NCBI GenBank assembly: GCA_963969395.1 | Contig: OZ017795.1 | Span: 22,425,063 to 22,489,062 of the forward strand | Length of the DNA: 64,000 nucleotides | Reading direction: 5' to 3' | Source of the DNA: Pseudoscleropodium purum | Lineage: Eukaryota > Streptophyta > Bryopsida > Hypnales > Brachytheciaceae | Shown here: positions 52,601-64,000 of the stretch, one piece after another | Position numbering within the stretch: the stretch's first letter is position 1 | Layout: the number at the start of each line of letters is the position of its first letter | Notes under the pieces: model-generated | Told to the model about the DNA's origin: nothing | The model's input: only the letters and a program-made list of their open reading frames with translations | The model's database searches: none | Translations under genes and position numbers: made by a program

Positions 52601-53905
52601 ATCATAGTAATTACATTTGTATCTGATAGGTTCTTACTTGTGTGCTCGTGCAACGTCGTTTTCAGGAAAATAAGCAGACGATTCCATTGAACGCAAGACT
52701 CCAAACACAGAAGAACCACCACCGCCAAATTCTGCGTCTGCTTTACCCTGACCACGGGCTTGAAACACGCATGGCACAGCACATTTGTCCCAGTTCTGAT
52801 ATCCAAACAAGTAAAGTTCTAAGCAACAAGGTGATCACTCACAAACACCATTGTTGCAAGTAAACATTTTTCACAAGGCTGAAATTGTCATGGCAATAAG
52901 ATAGAGACACCTATATTGGTTGGTCTTCTCATATACCTACCCCAACGGACGTGTTCATGATCAAATTTGAAATGGACAATAGATGTACATGTAAAAAATG
53001 TACGACAAGCGACACTCCGTGTGAGCAATTTAAGAACTCAAAACTTAAGCTCCAAAACTTAGTTCTCATCTACTTCATCAGAATTTGCCAATATGATCAT
53101 GCAATTCTTATTTTAAACTAGAACTCCAGCCAAGTTGCTCATTCCATCCAATTAGAGTTCCTCTACCTTAATATCACATCCAAACACCTCAAAGAGCCCT
53201 GTACATGAATGCTCAGTAATTGTATATGTGACAATTCTAGAACACTACGCGGAAACACACTTAAAAATTCATAAGATCCATCTCAGCTCCAAAATTGTAA
53301 GTTTAGTTTTCATCTTGTTTAAGTGATGTGCTCGTGCAATTCTTAATTTGTTCAGAAACTTAAACACATGCTAAATTGCTAATTCCCGGTGCGTTTACCT
53401 TCAAATCACATCCTCAAAGAATCCATCAAATGAATGCACTAGACACTCAAAGAAAGGAAAGACTCAAAACCTCAGTTTCACCAGCGACCACCCGCACAGG
53501 CTCCTTGTTAAAATCCCGAGAGTACTTAAAACCGTCCGCGTTCTCCAGCCACACTTGCGAGCACGTACTATCCGCCACAAAGCCACCACCCTTCCCCGGA
53601 GTTGCCCTCTCAACAGTCGTATTCAATTTCACACTGCTCCCGTCATTTCCAGGGACTTTCTCGGAGCTTACAACAATTTCAGAATTCGTCGATGAACTGG
53701 AAGGGGTGTTCAAGATATCCAGGCGGACAATGAACGCACATTCGATGAGCACAACAATAAACACCGCCCATAGCACAGTCCTCCCCCACCATCCTCGTCC
53801 TCCTGCGCTCGACGCCGCCGGTCGGAAGCTCAACGGAGGTAAGGCTCGTTCACCTCCCCCTTCCATTTCCGCCTCGTCTCTCCGAAACCGCCCCTCCCCC
53901 TTCAT
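49631..53905 (-). CDS. Core alpha-1,3-fucosyltransferase (GT10, FUT11/FucT-A type)
   Basis: The enzyme transfers fucose from GDP-fucose in alpha-1,3 linkage to the innermost GlcNAc of N-glycans in the Golgi. Seven exons, read leftward, join in phase: 53905-53471, 52795-52638, 52395-52151, 51665-51558, 51426-51270, 50529-50290 and 49886-49631, giving 532 residues. A basic, Gly-rich cytosolic tail precedes one membrane anchor (about residues 43-61), making a type II Golgi protein. The stem is followed by CSQVWLE and YSRDFNKEP, then [29 protein letters not shown] and the GT10 signature [19 protein letters not shown] (about residue 291 on) running into [11 protein letters not shown]. Downstream come [37 protein letters not shown] and the C terminus LEVIFV, all matching plant FUT11-type enzymes. 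The ATG at 53905 is preceded in frame by a short extension without ATG. Family call is secure; exact function follows from plant homologues. Confidence 0.94.
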
Positions 53906-56537
53906 AGTCACCTCCACTCTGCCTCCACATCAAATAAAACTCGATCGCAAAACCCTCACTCCGCACAAAAAAATTACTCCAAAACGAAATTATTCCGCAC
54001 ACAGGCGAAATTTCGTCAACTCGTAGATTGACGAAATGAACACGCCGACTCTCGAAACACACCCGAGAGTGTCCATAAACATCATCATCAACCCTATATT
54101 CACATGAGTCCCCTATAGCCGTGCAGTCGCACGACCGATCCGATCAATTGAAGCTCGTGCGAGCGACGCGGAAATCAGCTTGACAGAGAGATTCGGGAAT
54201 TGGAAACGCATGAAATTTGCGGACAAGACGAGAGCAAAACAAGACTTGTACGAGGTTCAGAAAAAACAAGCGGAAAATCAAGGGATCGCAAAATTCGAGA
54301 GTAAATGCGCGAGCTAGATCGGGATGTCTGCTTGTGCGACTAGAAAAGAGATGCAATGCGTCGCTGCGAGAGTGAAGAAACGGGATTTGGGAAGACAGGA
54401 ATGGGAGAAGCGAGCAAGGGTTTGTGTTTGCTTGTTAGAGTCTTCCTTGCAGCAGAGACCATGGGCACTTCGGAAGCCGCTCGCGCTTTCCTTAGAATGG
54501 ACTTTGAAAGAAGAAGACGAGGTCCTAAGATGAAAAAAAAGTGTTGAATTAAAGCAAAAAGCTCAATATCAAATCCTATTGTTTATTGAGAGGTTGGGGG
54601 GCTCCAAAATTTTCTCATCGTTGGATAAATGTGAAAAAATGATCTCTATTTTGTGGTAGGTTAATTCAAAAATTCAATTTTTTTGAAAATCCATTGTATT
54701 ATTCATTTTTTACATGTTAATTAAGGTAGAACCACCCATTACTAATTGGTACTCCATTGCCAACTAAGAATGTGGTAGAAATGGAGCAAAGGTTGAGACT
54801 CATTTCAGATTGGGGGAGGTTGGGGAATGGCTTAAAAAAATTTCTCAATAACATGGCATGACACATGGTATTTTTATTTCCAAATTGCATCATACATTTC
54901 TTTTTTCGTGCTTAAGTTAACAAGAAATTAGTCTCTCTAATTGAGCCATTTTGAATAACTCTAGACTTTGGACATAGATCCAAGCCCACTAGGAGCTTCC
55001 GTAATTCCTAGTAATTTCGAATTAAACTATAAAATTACCAAAATTTCAACAATCCTCACCATTTATATGTTTGCACTTAAGATAATATTTGTTTGCCTCA
55101 CAACACTCCAAATCTTGTCTAGAATTGCTTAAATGGTCCACTATAGGTGGTTCTGCCTCAATCCTTATACAAGCTTATAGCTAAATCCTACTACTCCAAA
55201 AATATCTTTTTAGAATATACCTCCAATTTTTGGATATGGTGTTAAGGTAGAGATGTATACTAAAAAGATGTTTTGAAGTAATACAATTTAGCTATCTTCG
55301 CCAAAGATTAAATGAGATATCTCTACCTTAGATGTCTATAATCTTATAAACTTATAAAGATGTACAAGATTATAAAATGCAACTTTGAAGAATAATTTAA
55401 TCATGACTTCACACACAAGTTATAAAATATGATTCATCTATCATACCCATATGATTAGGTTCAATTTCTATATAAATCAATTTTCTTCAATTGAATTTCA
55501 AACCAAAAATTGAATTATTATTTTTTAGATTTGATTGCTGAATAGATAATTGCAATTTTTAAAAGATTTTTTCAACTTTAAGTTAAAAATGTTAAATTTT
55601 AATTATTGAAGTCCTTGAAGATTTTTATTTATCCAAATTGTTTTTGAAGGGTCATTTTAAAATTAAACTATAAAAGATTTGCAAAATAAAGTTGTAAAGA
55701 TCCATACCATACACATATAAGAGAACTAAAATAAGAATCTATGATTATTTAGATGAATGAAAAACAAAGATTTTATCAATGTACTCAATGACATATTGGC
55801 ATTCATCCATTGTTCAAAATTTGAATGCATGGTCCTTCAGTATTTAGTAGGTGATCTAATTACACTTGGTGATTCAATTAGTGTAGAACGGTAAGATCTC
55901 AATTGATTATTAAATACATATTTATTTATTTATAAAAAAAAAAATTTAAATTACAACATGAATACTAAATTTGGATTTAATAATATCTCTATTGTATTCT
56001 GGCATTATCAATCTTTCCAATTTTGAAAATCAATCTTAAACTTGGACACAAAAATCTTGAAACCAAAGGACTTCCGAAGTAAATTAGAGAATTGAGCACG
56101 TTCCGGTATTACTTTGTCTGGTTGTCATGTTGAAACTCCAAATAAAAACTAATATTCGCCAAGTGAAAACCAAGTATTACCCCTAGTAACAGCATGATGT
56201 TCCTCACACTAATCTGAACCATCAATAAAAGATTTTCTTTTAAACCGTAACTATTATGAGTTTTCTTTACCCAAAAACTTCAACAATTTTACTTGTTCAC
56301 CAGAAATTCTGAAAAAGTTACGGCTTCAAGAGAAACATGTGGGCCTGTCTAAAGTATGTACAGCCGAAATAAAACTGGAGTTCCAATCCAATTTCCTAGT
56401 CTGTGGGGTAACCGACAAAATCTAGAATCTGGCAGGAGCAAGTGTGATGCATCCCTGCATGTAAAAGACGTAGCTGCCCATATGACCAAAGCTTGTTCCT
56501 GAACAGTCTTGACCCAAATGTACATGAAAGCATATCT
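53906..56537. other. Fucosyltransferase 5' region and AT-rich spacer
   Basis: 53906 to about 54550 is G+C-rich like coding DNA and probably holds the 5' UTR and promoter of the fucosyltransferase gene. From 54560 to 56300 the DNA is AT-rich with no supportable gene. The last 200 bp are likely 3' UTR of the minus-strand membrane-protein gene. Confidence 0.5.
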
Positions 56538-58923
56538 TCACGACCTGGACTTCGATTGTAACACCCATTTCTTGTCTTCCAAGAAGAACGGAGGCATCCT
56601 TTCACCCTCCTTCTTCTCTCTAAGTGAAATTAAGAGGAACAACACACCCATGAGTGTTTCCAGCACTGCAAAACATGTAATACGTGATCTCCAGACCTTT
56701 TCGTTTGAACATCGATCAGAGGATTCCTTGTGAAGCTTGATATTTGTCAATGGTATCTCTCTCGACATAAGTGCGGATTCTGCCTGCTGTTGAACAAGAA
56801 AGGTAAACTCTTTGGGTTCTGCAAATAAACGACCAAAAATGAGTCACTCAAATAGGACAAAACAATCTTCTCTCCAAGTAGGATTCAAAACCCCAAAAAC
56901 TTAATACCAATCTAGCCAATATCAGATGCAGTGTTCAAAAGACAATAACCAATATGCGAAAGTTGAAGAGCTCTCAAAGCAAAAAAAAACTTTCAAAAAT
57001 GTCATCAGGGGAGACGTAAGCCTATAATACCAGTTAAAAATATGGGAAGGAATTTCTCGCATGCAGTTACTAAATTTTGCATAATTGTATCTCATGGTTT
57101 ATTTCACATAAAACCAGAAACTCCGTACCTGCATAGCATGTCCCTGCCTCTTCACAAATTACTGACACAGTGTACTCTCCTTCTGCCAGATCCTGGAAAG
57201 CCACTGTCGGTGTTGCAGGCGTACATAAGTCGGATGGGCACACACGCTGCCCAGGTTCACTACAATTACGTCTAAGGCCAAGGCTGCATGCAGCCCAGCA
57301 ATTTACATCACCATTCGCATTTTCGATTTCAATTGTATGTCGAGTTGAACCTGCGGTGCGGCCACATTAAGAATAAGGAACTAATATCATCCTGGAAATC
57401 CGATATGCCTCCGAAAAAATCCCAGTTCCTACTGGAAGTAGAGCAAGTTTCTACAAACAAGCAAGCAACCACAACGTTGACATCAAGACTTTCAATACAT
57501 CCATCCTCTTCGAAGTTATGGACAGTATCGTAATTCACCAAACTTAACATCAACCAATCATTTTGGATGTATAGAAGTGCTACGTAGTGAAGGTGGAGAG
57601 ACAAACCAGCAAAAGCTAACGACGCTTCAGATTTGTAAGGCTCGTAATATTCCGCACATTTCGAAACCGTAAGTTCTCTCCCTGGCAGTAGATTGCAATT
57701 CTGCATTCATTCGTTAAAATATGAATACATTAGAAGTTGTCCGACCACTTCATCAAAGAATTACTCTAAAGAATCAATAAACGGTTTGCCGATTGTCAAC
57801 TTGTGGAACTCATAAGGATAATGCCTTCGAGATCAAGCCAGAAGAAGTAATTAAAAGCTTTGATCTCCACGAACAGAATGAGCAGCTTACACTTAGCCAT
57901 AAAGATACATTTCAAAGCAACTTTTGCGTGTGAATCGTAGCCAGACTCCTTGAGTGTAGACTCCAAGAACCAGGAAGTATAAAATCCCGTCGAGCACGGC
58001 ATAAAACCATCCAACTTGGAATTCTACAACTAACGCCGACTGGGCAAGAAGTCCAGCACGAAATGCGAGTGTTCCTCTAATAACAAAAGAAAAAACGAAA
58101 TCCACGCGCCGCCACATTGGCCGAACCAAACACGAGTCATCACGTTCAACCTGTTGCCTCTCAATTCACAGTCTGCTAATCGACTCCAATTGTGCCGCAA
58201 CACCAACCAAAAACTCTTTACTCCGCATCAGAATTCTATGCGCCTCGATAACAAAAACGACGAAACCCTAAGAATTATTTCAAACAGCTCACGGCACGCA
58301 CGTAGAACACACAAACAATCAGGAACAAGCGCTTCAATTCAGCACCTCGCAACTCCGAAAATCAAGAAAGTACCAATCCCTTCCCAAAACTACACTAAAT
58401 CGCAGAATGCACCAGATCAATAAACCAACAACACAAACCAAGCCAATTTTACCAGAATCGACGCAAAATTATAACAAAACCGACGTACGGAAACCACACT
58501 AAACCACTTCTTAGGGTTTCGTCGTTCTTGCCACATAAGATTCCGACACAGAACCCGAGCCTCCACTCGCGCAAGACACAAAACGATCAGAGACAAAAAA
58601 AGGGCTTCAATTCACCACAGTACCAGTAAAACAAACAAACAAGAAGCAACGATCCACATCACAAAAAAAAATGCGCTCCATCTCTCTACTTGCACACCAC
58701 ATCAAGAAAGCAGCTGCCGCAATTCTACCGAAACAAACACAACAATCCAAAAAGAAACAAAAACGGCACGTTCGCTCTTAACTAAAGAACATGGAGGGAG
58801 GGAGCTAGGGAGCTAGCTATGGCGAGAGAAGATGATGGTACTTACAAAGCAGTACTTGAGCGAATGCAGGGAGAAGACGAACGCAACGAAGACAACCGCG
58901 AGAACGACTCTGGCACCGATCAT
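56538..58923 (-). CDS. Small Cys-rich type I membrane protein, family not recognised
   Basis: Four exons, read leftward, join in phase: 58923-58846, 57700-57607, 57350-57129 and 56818-56538, giving 224 residues. The first 20 residues are a hydrophobic signal peptide (ARVVLAVVFVAFVFSLHSL). The lumenal or extracellular part is Cys-rich, with NCNLLPGRELTVSKCAEYY, VNCWAACSLGLRRNC, CPSDLCTP and SVICEEAGTCYAEP. One membrane span (about 178-197) is followed by a basic tail of about 27 residues starting REKKEGER. In-phase splice sites, even Cys spacing and preserved coding bias support a real gene, but I do not recognise the family and give no function. The ATG is the first after an in-frame TAA. Intron 1 is long (about 1.1 kb). 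The gene could have an extra small exon between exons 2 and 3, which I judged less likely. Confidence 0.65.
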
Positions 58924-59117
58924 CGCAGCCACCGCGGCGACAACTTAACGACGAGGAATTGGCAGAAGAAGGCATGGATCAGCAGCAGGGGAAGGCTCAG
59001 CCACGCGACGGAGAACAAGAAATCCCAAAGAGAACAAAAAAACCCTGAAACCCTAGTAGGCTAGGACAGTAGTGAGCAATAAATGGCGACGGACGAGGCC
59101 GTTTCGTTGCAAAATTC

Positions 59118-59196
59118 GGGGGAAAGAAAGAAAGGAAGGGAAAGGAAAGGAAGGGAGGGAAAGGAAAGGAAGGAAGGGAAAGGAAAGAAAGGAAAG
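59118..59196 (+). repeat. 79-bp pure purine tract upstream of the membrane-protein gene
   Basis: An uninterrupted GGAAA/GGGAAA-type run on the plus strand, hence a pyrimidine tract in the sense of the minus-strand gene, ending about 195 bp before its start codon. It probably lies in the promoter or 5' UTR. Such mirror-like purine tracts can form triplex DNA. Confidence 0.8.
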
Positions 59197-59339
59197 CTTG
59201 GGAGGGACGGAGGGTTGCTGGCTTTGTATGGGCGACCACCAACTGACCGGGCGGGGGAGGAGGACGCCTTGGGGACAGCGTTTGCAAAACTGGCTAAAAT
59301 TCGCCTGAAAACTACCAAAAAAATTTCTTGAGCTATTTG

Positions 59340-60460
59340 TACATGCCAGAAAATCTTGGAGAAATTAACATTTTCGCAATTTCACGAATGTTGTGGACTC
59401 GTCAGTCACAATTGCAGCTTTTCATCCACTGTCATTTTTCACAGTCATCCATTCCCGAAGTGTGACGTGGTCATCACCGAGTGATCTGAGCCATTGATCA
59501 TTTGCTTGGGCAGCTCCATCCTGATCGTTGATTTCGCACCTTGTGCGATGCTTAGGATTTACCCATGTTTGAGTGTTGGAGCAATTTGTTCTCCTAAATG
59601 TGTAGGGTTTTAGCAAATTGTGCTTCTGCTGCTGAGCTCTAGTTCTCCTTCAATGTGTTGACTGTTGAATTCTTGATTGCTAAACTATTGATTTGGTGAT
59701 CTCCTCGGAAATTGCAAATGCTAGTGTTATGTAATGGAGTTTTTCATCTTGCACTTGAAATTTGTGCTATCACAATTCTCGAGTAATCATGGTCGTTCAA
59801 ACTTTGAATGTTGCCAGTTTGGTGCACATCCCATACTATCGTTTGCACTTGCAATTGTTGCAAGTTTCATTGTTGCACATTCTGAGCGCCAAGACCACGA
59901 ATCTTGCATTCCTGTCTAGCTCTGAAGTTTTGGGGATTCTGGCCATTTTGAGTCCTTGCATTCATAGCGTTGTGGAAATGGAGGCTTTGAATGATTGCTA
60001 GCGAGCGTGGAGTGTGTGGACGTTGGCGACAATTGGGTTTGGCGTCACGATGGCATTCTTCACATTTAAGGATTGCATTGTTGCACAATTTCCTCATTTC
60101 TGTGGCTCAATTTTGCTTCCTTCGCATTCAGTACTTTGTTTTTCTCTATTTCATGCATGCTTTTGTCAATTTTGTGTTTTGCGGTTTAGATGTTGTTCAT
60201 GGAAAACTATGCAATTGGAGTGTTGGGGTGTAGGTTGTGTTGGAATGGCACTGTGCTTGAAGCTGCCCAAGAACTTTTGAATCAAGACGTTATTTTCAAG
60301 TCGCAATAGCAAAGGGGTTGGAGAACTCATGGCCACAACGAAGGTTTGCATCAATAATGATTGCATGCATGTTTCGGAGACCCAGCTTCCCGATTCCCTT
60401 TTTGTCCAATATATTTCTTGAGTCTCTCTAAGACCACCGTTGTGTCTCCTCCCCCCAAAT
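59340..60460. other. Spacer between membrane-protein gene and hAT relic
   Basis: Moderately AT-rich, with open frames of up to 80 codons but no motif. Some of it may be the 5' end of the hAT-type element, whose terminal repeats I could not define. Confidence 0.45.
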
Positions 60461-62945
60461 CAAATGATGATGACCCCATTTCTATGCAGAGGGAGAAGAA
60501 GAAGGATGCTGCCAAAACCGTCATCTCTTCTGTACCCAAGCGAAAGAAAGTGGCCCCTAGCACAATCACACAGAGATGGCAATCCGTGTGGGTAGCAAAG
60601 TTTACTTGGGCCAAAGCCAAATTTGATGGCAACAATGACCCTCAAGGGTGTTGTGTGCTAGAACTACAACGCGATGAGCAGAAGGCAGAAGGTGATTGTC
60701 CCAAAGGGGGACAACCTAGAGAAACATGAAGGGAAGAGAAGGTACATGGAGGATGGGGTGCCCTTGGCACACCTGAAGAAGGGGGAGACGTTCACAAAAC
60801 TCGATTGTAAGCACATACAATATTGCAAGATTTGGGTTGGTCACTTGCGAGGGACTGTTGTGGATTAAGTTGATGGCAGCTTGCATGGTGAACTGAAATA
60901 CAAGGGAGTGCAAATTTCTACCCTGTTCCAAGTTTTGAATCATGGGCATTTGTTGTGTGATTATGAACGTGAGTAGTACCTCTTGAAACATCTTAAGGTC
61001 AAGAATTTGCCAACGAAACATTGGTGTGAGACTAGTGGATGGGAGATGAGTGAACACATCCATGCGCATGTTTTGTCTACTTTGAAGGTTGTTGTCCAAT
61101 CCACTCACATTGTCTCCATCAACGCTGACGAAGTTATAGTTGTAAACAATACGTCTTGGCTTGGTGTGTATGTCATGAATGATTGGAAGAAGGTTCCCCA
61201 CTTACTACTTCTATCGCGTGTTGCCAATGGCACTGCTAACCATCTCACGAGTACAATCATGCACTCATCGTTAGGGGAGGGAGGACTAACTCGAGAGTCC
61301 ATAGCGTCAAAGGTAATTTGTTTTGAAGTTGATGGTATGTCAACCTTCCAAGGACACAAAACCAGTGTCACTGTCCAAATCTGGCAGAAGTGGGCTCCTT
61401 TCCTCATTGGTGCTAGCTACATTAGTCACCGCATCAACTTGGTGGTTGAGACTTTGTCGAACTACCTTATGATTTCTTGTTTGGAAGGATTGTTTCAGTC
61501 CATGTACACTTATTTTTGCCACAGCTAGAAACAACACTCTAAGTTGCAGAAACTAGCAAATCTCATGGAAACTAAGGCTAAAAAAATGTTGAGAAATGTT
61601 GAGACTCGCTGGATTTCCATGAGGAGTCCAGCTGAATAAGTTATGAGTGCTTATAATACTTTGCTAGTGAAGATGGAGTTGAACACATATGTTGGCAAAA
61701 AGTCCACCGTTGCAAGTAGGAACTTTGATGTCCTCACAAATGTTGATATGTTGCTGTCACTTGCCTTGTTCATCCCGATGTTGAATGCAGTTCACTGTTT
61801 GATCAAATTGAGCCAACCATTTGACATCTTTGTGTGTGATTTTATGCAATCTCTCAAGTTTTGCCAAAACGAATTGGCAAGGATGTTCATTGACTCTTCT
61901 ACAATGTACAATACAATGGAGTTTGTTCAATACAATGAAATTGTATAGCTGAAGAGTGTTGATATCCCTATGGAGTAGCAACTGGTAGAAGGTGACAACG
62001 AAATTTTAGACTTGGTGTTTAAGTTGGAAATCACCATTGTGTTTGCCCAATGCAAGGACAAGTTCTTAGGGGCTAAGATTTTCGTCACGCAAGAGGAATT
62101 TAACCGCTATCAAAACTCTATTGAGAGGCAATTTGTAGATAAGTGTGTTTTGCTTGCAATTTTTTTCTTTTTTCTTTTTTTTGCACTTCATTGCAGTGGA
62201 AATGAAGTGAATTTGATTTCCATTTTTTTTCCTTGTTGTTGTCTTTTAGTCATATTTGCTTTCTAGTTTGGTGTCTTGCAATCTCGTTTGGTGTCTTGTG
62301 CGTGTATTCTCATTCCTTGCTATTTGTTTTGTAATGCAGAGATTGCTCAGTCCCTTTGTGTTGAACTTGATAGAAGGTTTCCCCAACAATAGTTACTTGA
62401 TGCATTTGGAATCATCTACCCCCCAATACTAGAAACAAAAAGGGACAGATGCAAGTTTTTTGTAGCATTTATCAATGCTCAAGTAATTTTATTGCCATGC
62501 TGAGGTCTTGAATGTAGGAAGCTCGGAGGGTGAGGGAGGGAAGCAGCATATAGTCCCTGAAATGCTCTGTCCTTCCAAGTTCAACAATCAGTAGAGTCTT
62601 TTTAAGATGACGATGAAGTCCAACGCTGATGTCGCTCTTGGACCACCCTTTCATGTGACTCCAGTGATCAAATTGTGGAGAAACTTCTCACAATCACGTC
62701 ACTTACAGAGCTTGACCTCTAAGTATTTCAAGGTCGCCGAGATTGGATACTGCATGGTCTTGGGCTCGGTGGAAGATGAAAGATGTTTCATCACATTGAA
62801 ATTTTTGAAGTCTTGTCATTGAAATCGTTTGGACAAGCATTTGCTGCTTGTAGTCCGTATGTTTGGGCAGAGTTTCTATTCTTTGGAAACATTCCCATAC
62901 AAGGAGGCCATTGACTCATGGTGAAATGCAGTTAAGAAAGGGCAA
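60461..62945 (+). pseudogene. hAT-superfamily transposase gene, decayed
   Basis: The order of motifs matches hAT-type proteins common in plant genomes: an N-terminal basic region (PKRKKVAPSTITQRWQS, WAKAKFDG), then VPKGDNLEKHEGKR after a frameshift near 60680, then a long frame from 60674 to about 62160 holding SINADEV, GGLTRESIA, ISHRINLVVETLSNY, the RNase H-like helix region and VETRWISMRS. Later come RRFPQQ and LLDAFGIIYPP near 62370-62425, and the C-terminal dimerisation part YFKVAEIGYCMVLGSVEDER at 62715-62780 with LVVRMFGQSFYSLETFPY near 62850. In-frame stops include TAA at 60866, TAG near 60974, TAG at 61526, TAA at 61637 and TAG at 61946. A poly-T-rich intron may lie about 62165-62335. 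No intact protein can be made. Confidence 0.78.
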
Positions 62946-64000
62946 CATGGTGATCTGTAAGGTGGCAGAGTGGTAGTAGCTCAGTAGTATCCTCTTCCAT
63001 CCACATTCCTTACACTTAGTTTTCATGAGATTTTGCTGGATTTTGAACTCAAATTACAAGTGTTTTTTTGACAATCATTGTCCTTGTTACGGTGTGCTTT
63101 GTATTGCACACATTCACAAACTAGAGAGATTTCCCTACTAGAGAGTGGACCATAGTGACTTGAGCCTAGAGCCTCTTACTTGGGTCATCATAGCATTATC
63201 GATGACCGGTTGGGTGATTTGGCATGACAACAGTCTGGTAGAGCATCACCAAAATGTTTTAGCATTGTAGAGGTTGTCATTGTGTTTTGGCATTTGTCCA
63301 GAACTATTTGTTCTTATTACTTTAACTCATAGTTGTTATATTGTTGTTTGTTTGTCTTGTGTGCAGGTCCCACTAACACTACAAACAAACAGTCTTGCTT
63401 TTTGCAAATAGGATTCAGTCCCCTAATTAGTGTAAGCTTTGTATTTCCAATCTTGTAATTAGAATTTCAGTAAGCAAGTTTGTATTCTACTAGCTTCGGC
63501 TTTCAATGTAGCACCAAACTTTTCAATTCCTAGTGTGTGCAATTGCATTATCTTCAAGTTTGTAATCTCAGGTTTCATGTTTGTAGTTTTGAATGTATGG
63601 CTTCAAGTTTTGAGTTAATGTTGTGTGATTGTGTTCATGTTTGTGATTACCATTCCTTCACATTCATCTCCAAATGATCAAGCATATTCACGCAAATGTT
63701 CACAACTTCACATATTCTTTCGCAATTTGAACCACTAAAAATAATAAACAGTAGGCATGTAGATTCTACCACAAAGCCTCTTGTGTCGCAAAACCGCTTT
63801 TACCAAGGAAAAAAAAATATCCTAAACTCCCACAGTACATTCCAAAAATTAGCACATTGTTCCTACCACGGAAATAGGATGTCGCAGAAATACCCCTCCT
63901 TACTCCCACTGTAATAGCCAACCAGCGAATTATCCAAAACCTATTTTGAGAACACTACTTGGAAAAGATACCTCGGGCAAAGGTACGGATCTCAAACTAA
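62946..64000. other. Right-hand spacer
   Basis: AT-rich to moderate composition, with short open frames only. The last 100 bp become more G+C-rich and may be the edge of a neighbouring gene beyond the window, but no exon can be supported. Confidence 0.45.

Noticed and set aside
53376..54026. A 216-codon plus-strand frame
   Set aside because: It is antisense to exon 1 of the fucosyltransferase gene, whose membrane anchor and stem region read clearly on the minus strand.
57433..57450. Possible 18-nt microexon in the membrane-protein gene
   Set aside because: It would keep the frame but needs a weak GTAGGA donor; direct joining of exons 2 and 3 restores a Gly codon with simpler splicing.
57796..58129. 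Two overlapping minus-strand frames inside intron 1 of the membrane-protein gene
   Set aside because: Neither joins the flanking exons in phase with good splice sites, and the exon 1 to exon 2 junction works without them.

Overview
The window looks like nuclear DNA of a land plant, most likely a bryophyte and probably a moss. Genes have GT..AG introns, coding exons are clearly richer in G+C than the very AT-rich spacers, and two genes are plant-type (the auxin-transport/N-degron protein BIG and a core alpha-1,3-fucosyltransferase). A RAD51 recombinase without introns points to mosses, because intronless RAD51 genes are known from Physcomitrium. The species cannot be fixed from this window.

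Layout. (1) Positions 115-19217, plus strand: seventeen exons of a BIG/UBR4-type giant protein, about 5,106 codons, lacking only its N-terminal exon(s) to the left. (2) 21697-22728, plus: intronless RAD51 with two E2F-type sites in its promoter. (3) About 23-30.5 kb: AT-rich DNA with a 2.2-kb foldback repeat. (4) 30604-32305: an F-box gene broken by three in-frame TAG codons. (5) About 32.4-45.2 kb: AT-rich repeat country with a second pair of inverted repeats of the same family, a decayed Tc1-type (DD34E) transposase and several microsatellites. (6) 45396-48447, plus: a six-exon plastid-targeted VOC/glyoxalase-fold protein, preceded by an array of GTAC motifs and carrying a triplicated segment in intron 1. 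(7) 49631-53905, minus: a seven-exon GT10 core alpha-1,3-fucosyltransferase. (8) 56538-58923, minus: a four-exon small type I membrane protein I cannot assign to a family. (9) About 60.4-62.95 kb, plus: a decayed hAT-superfamily transposase gene.

The genes do not form an operon-like unit; each is a separate housekeeping or conserved plant gene. BIG acts in ubiquitin-dependent proteolysis and trafficking, RAD51 in homologous recombination, the VOC protein in plastid metabolism or detoxification, and the fucosyltransferase in Golgi N-glycan maturation. I found no convincing new multi-gene system. The most interesting signals are the SBP/copper-type GTAC array, the paired E2F sites, the DD34E transposase relic, the inverted-repeat family, the pseudogenes with mainly TAG stops, and the unassigned membrane protein.

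Exon boundaries were worked out by hand from splice signals, reading phase and remembered family conservation; no search was run.
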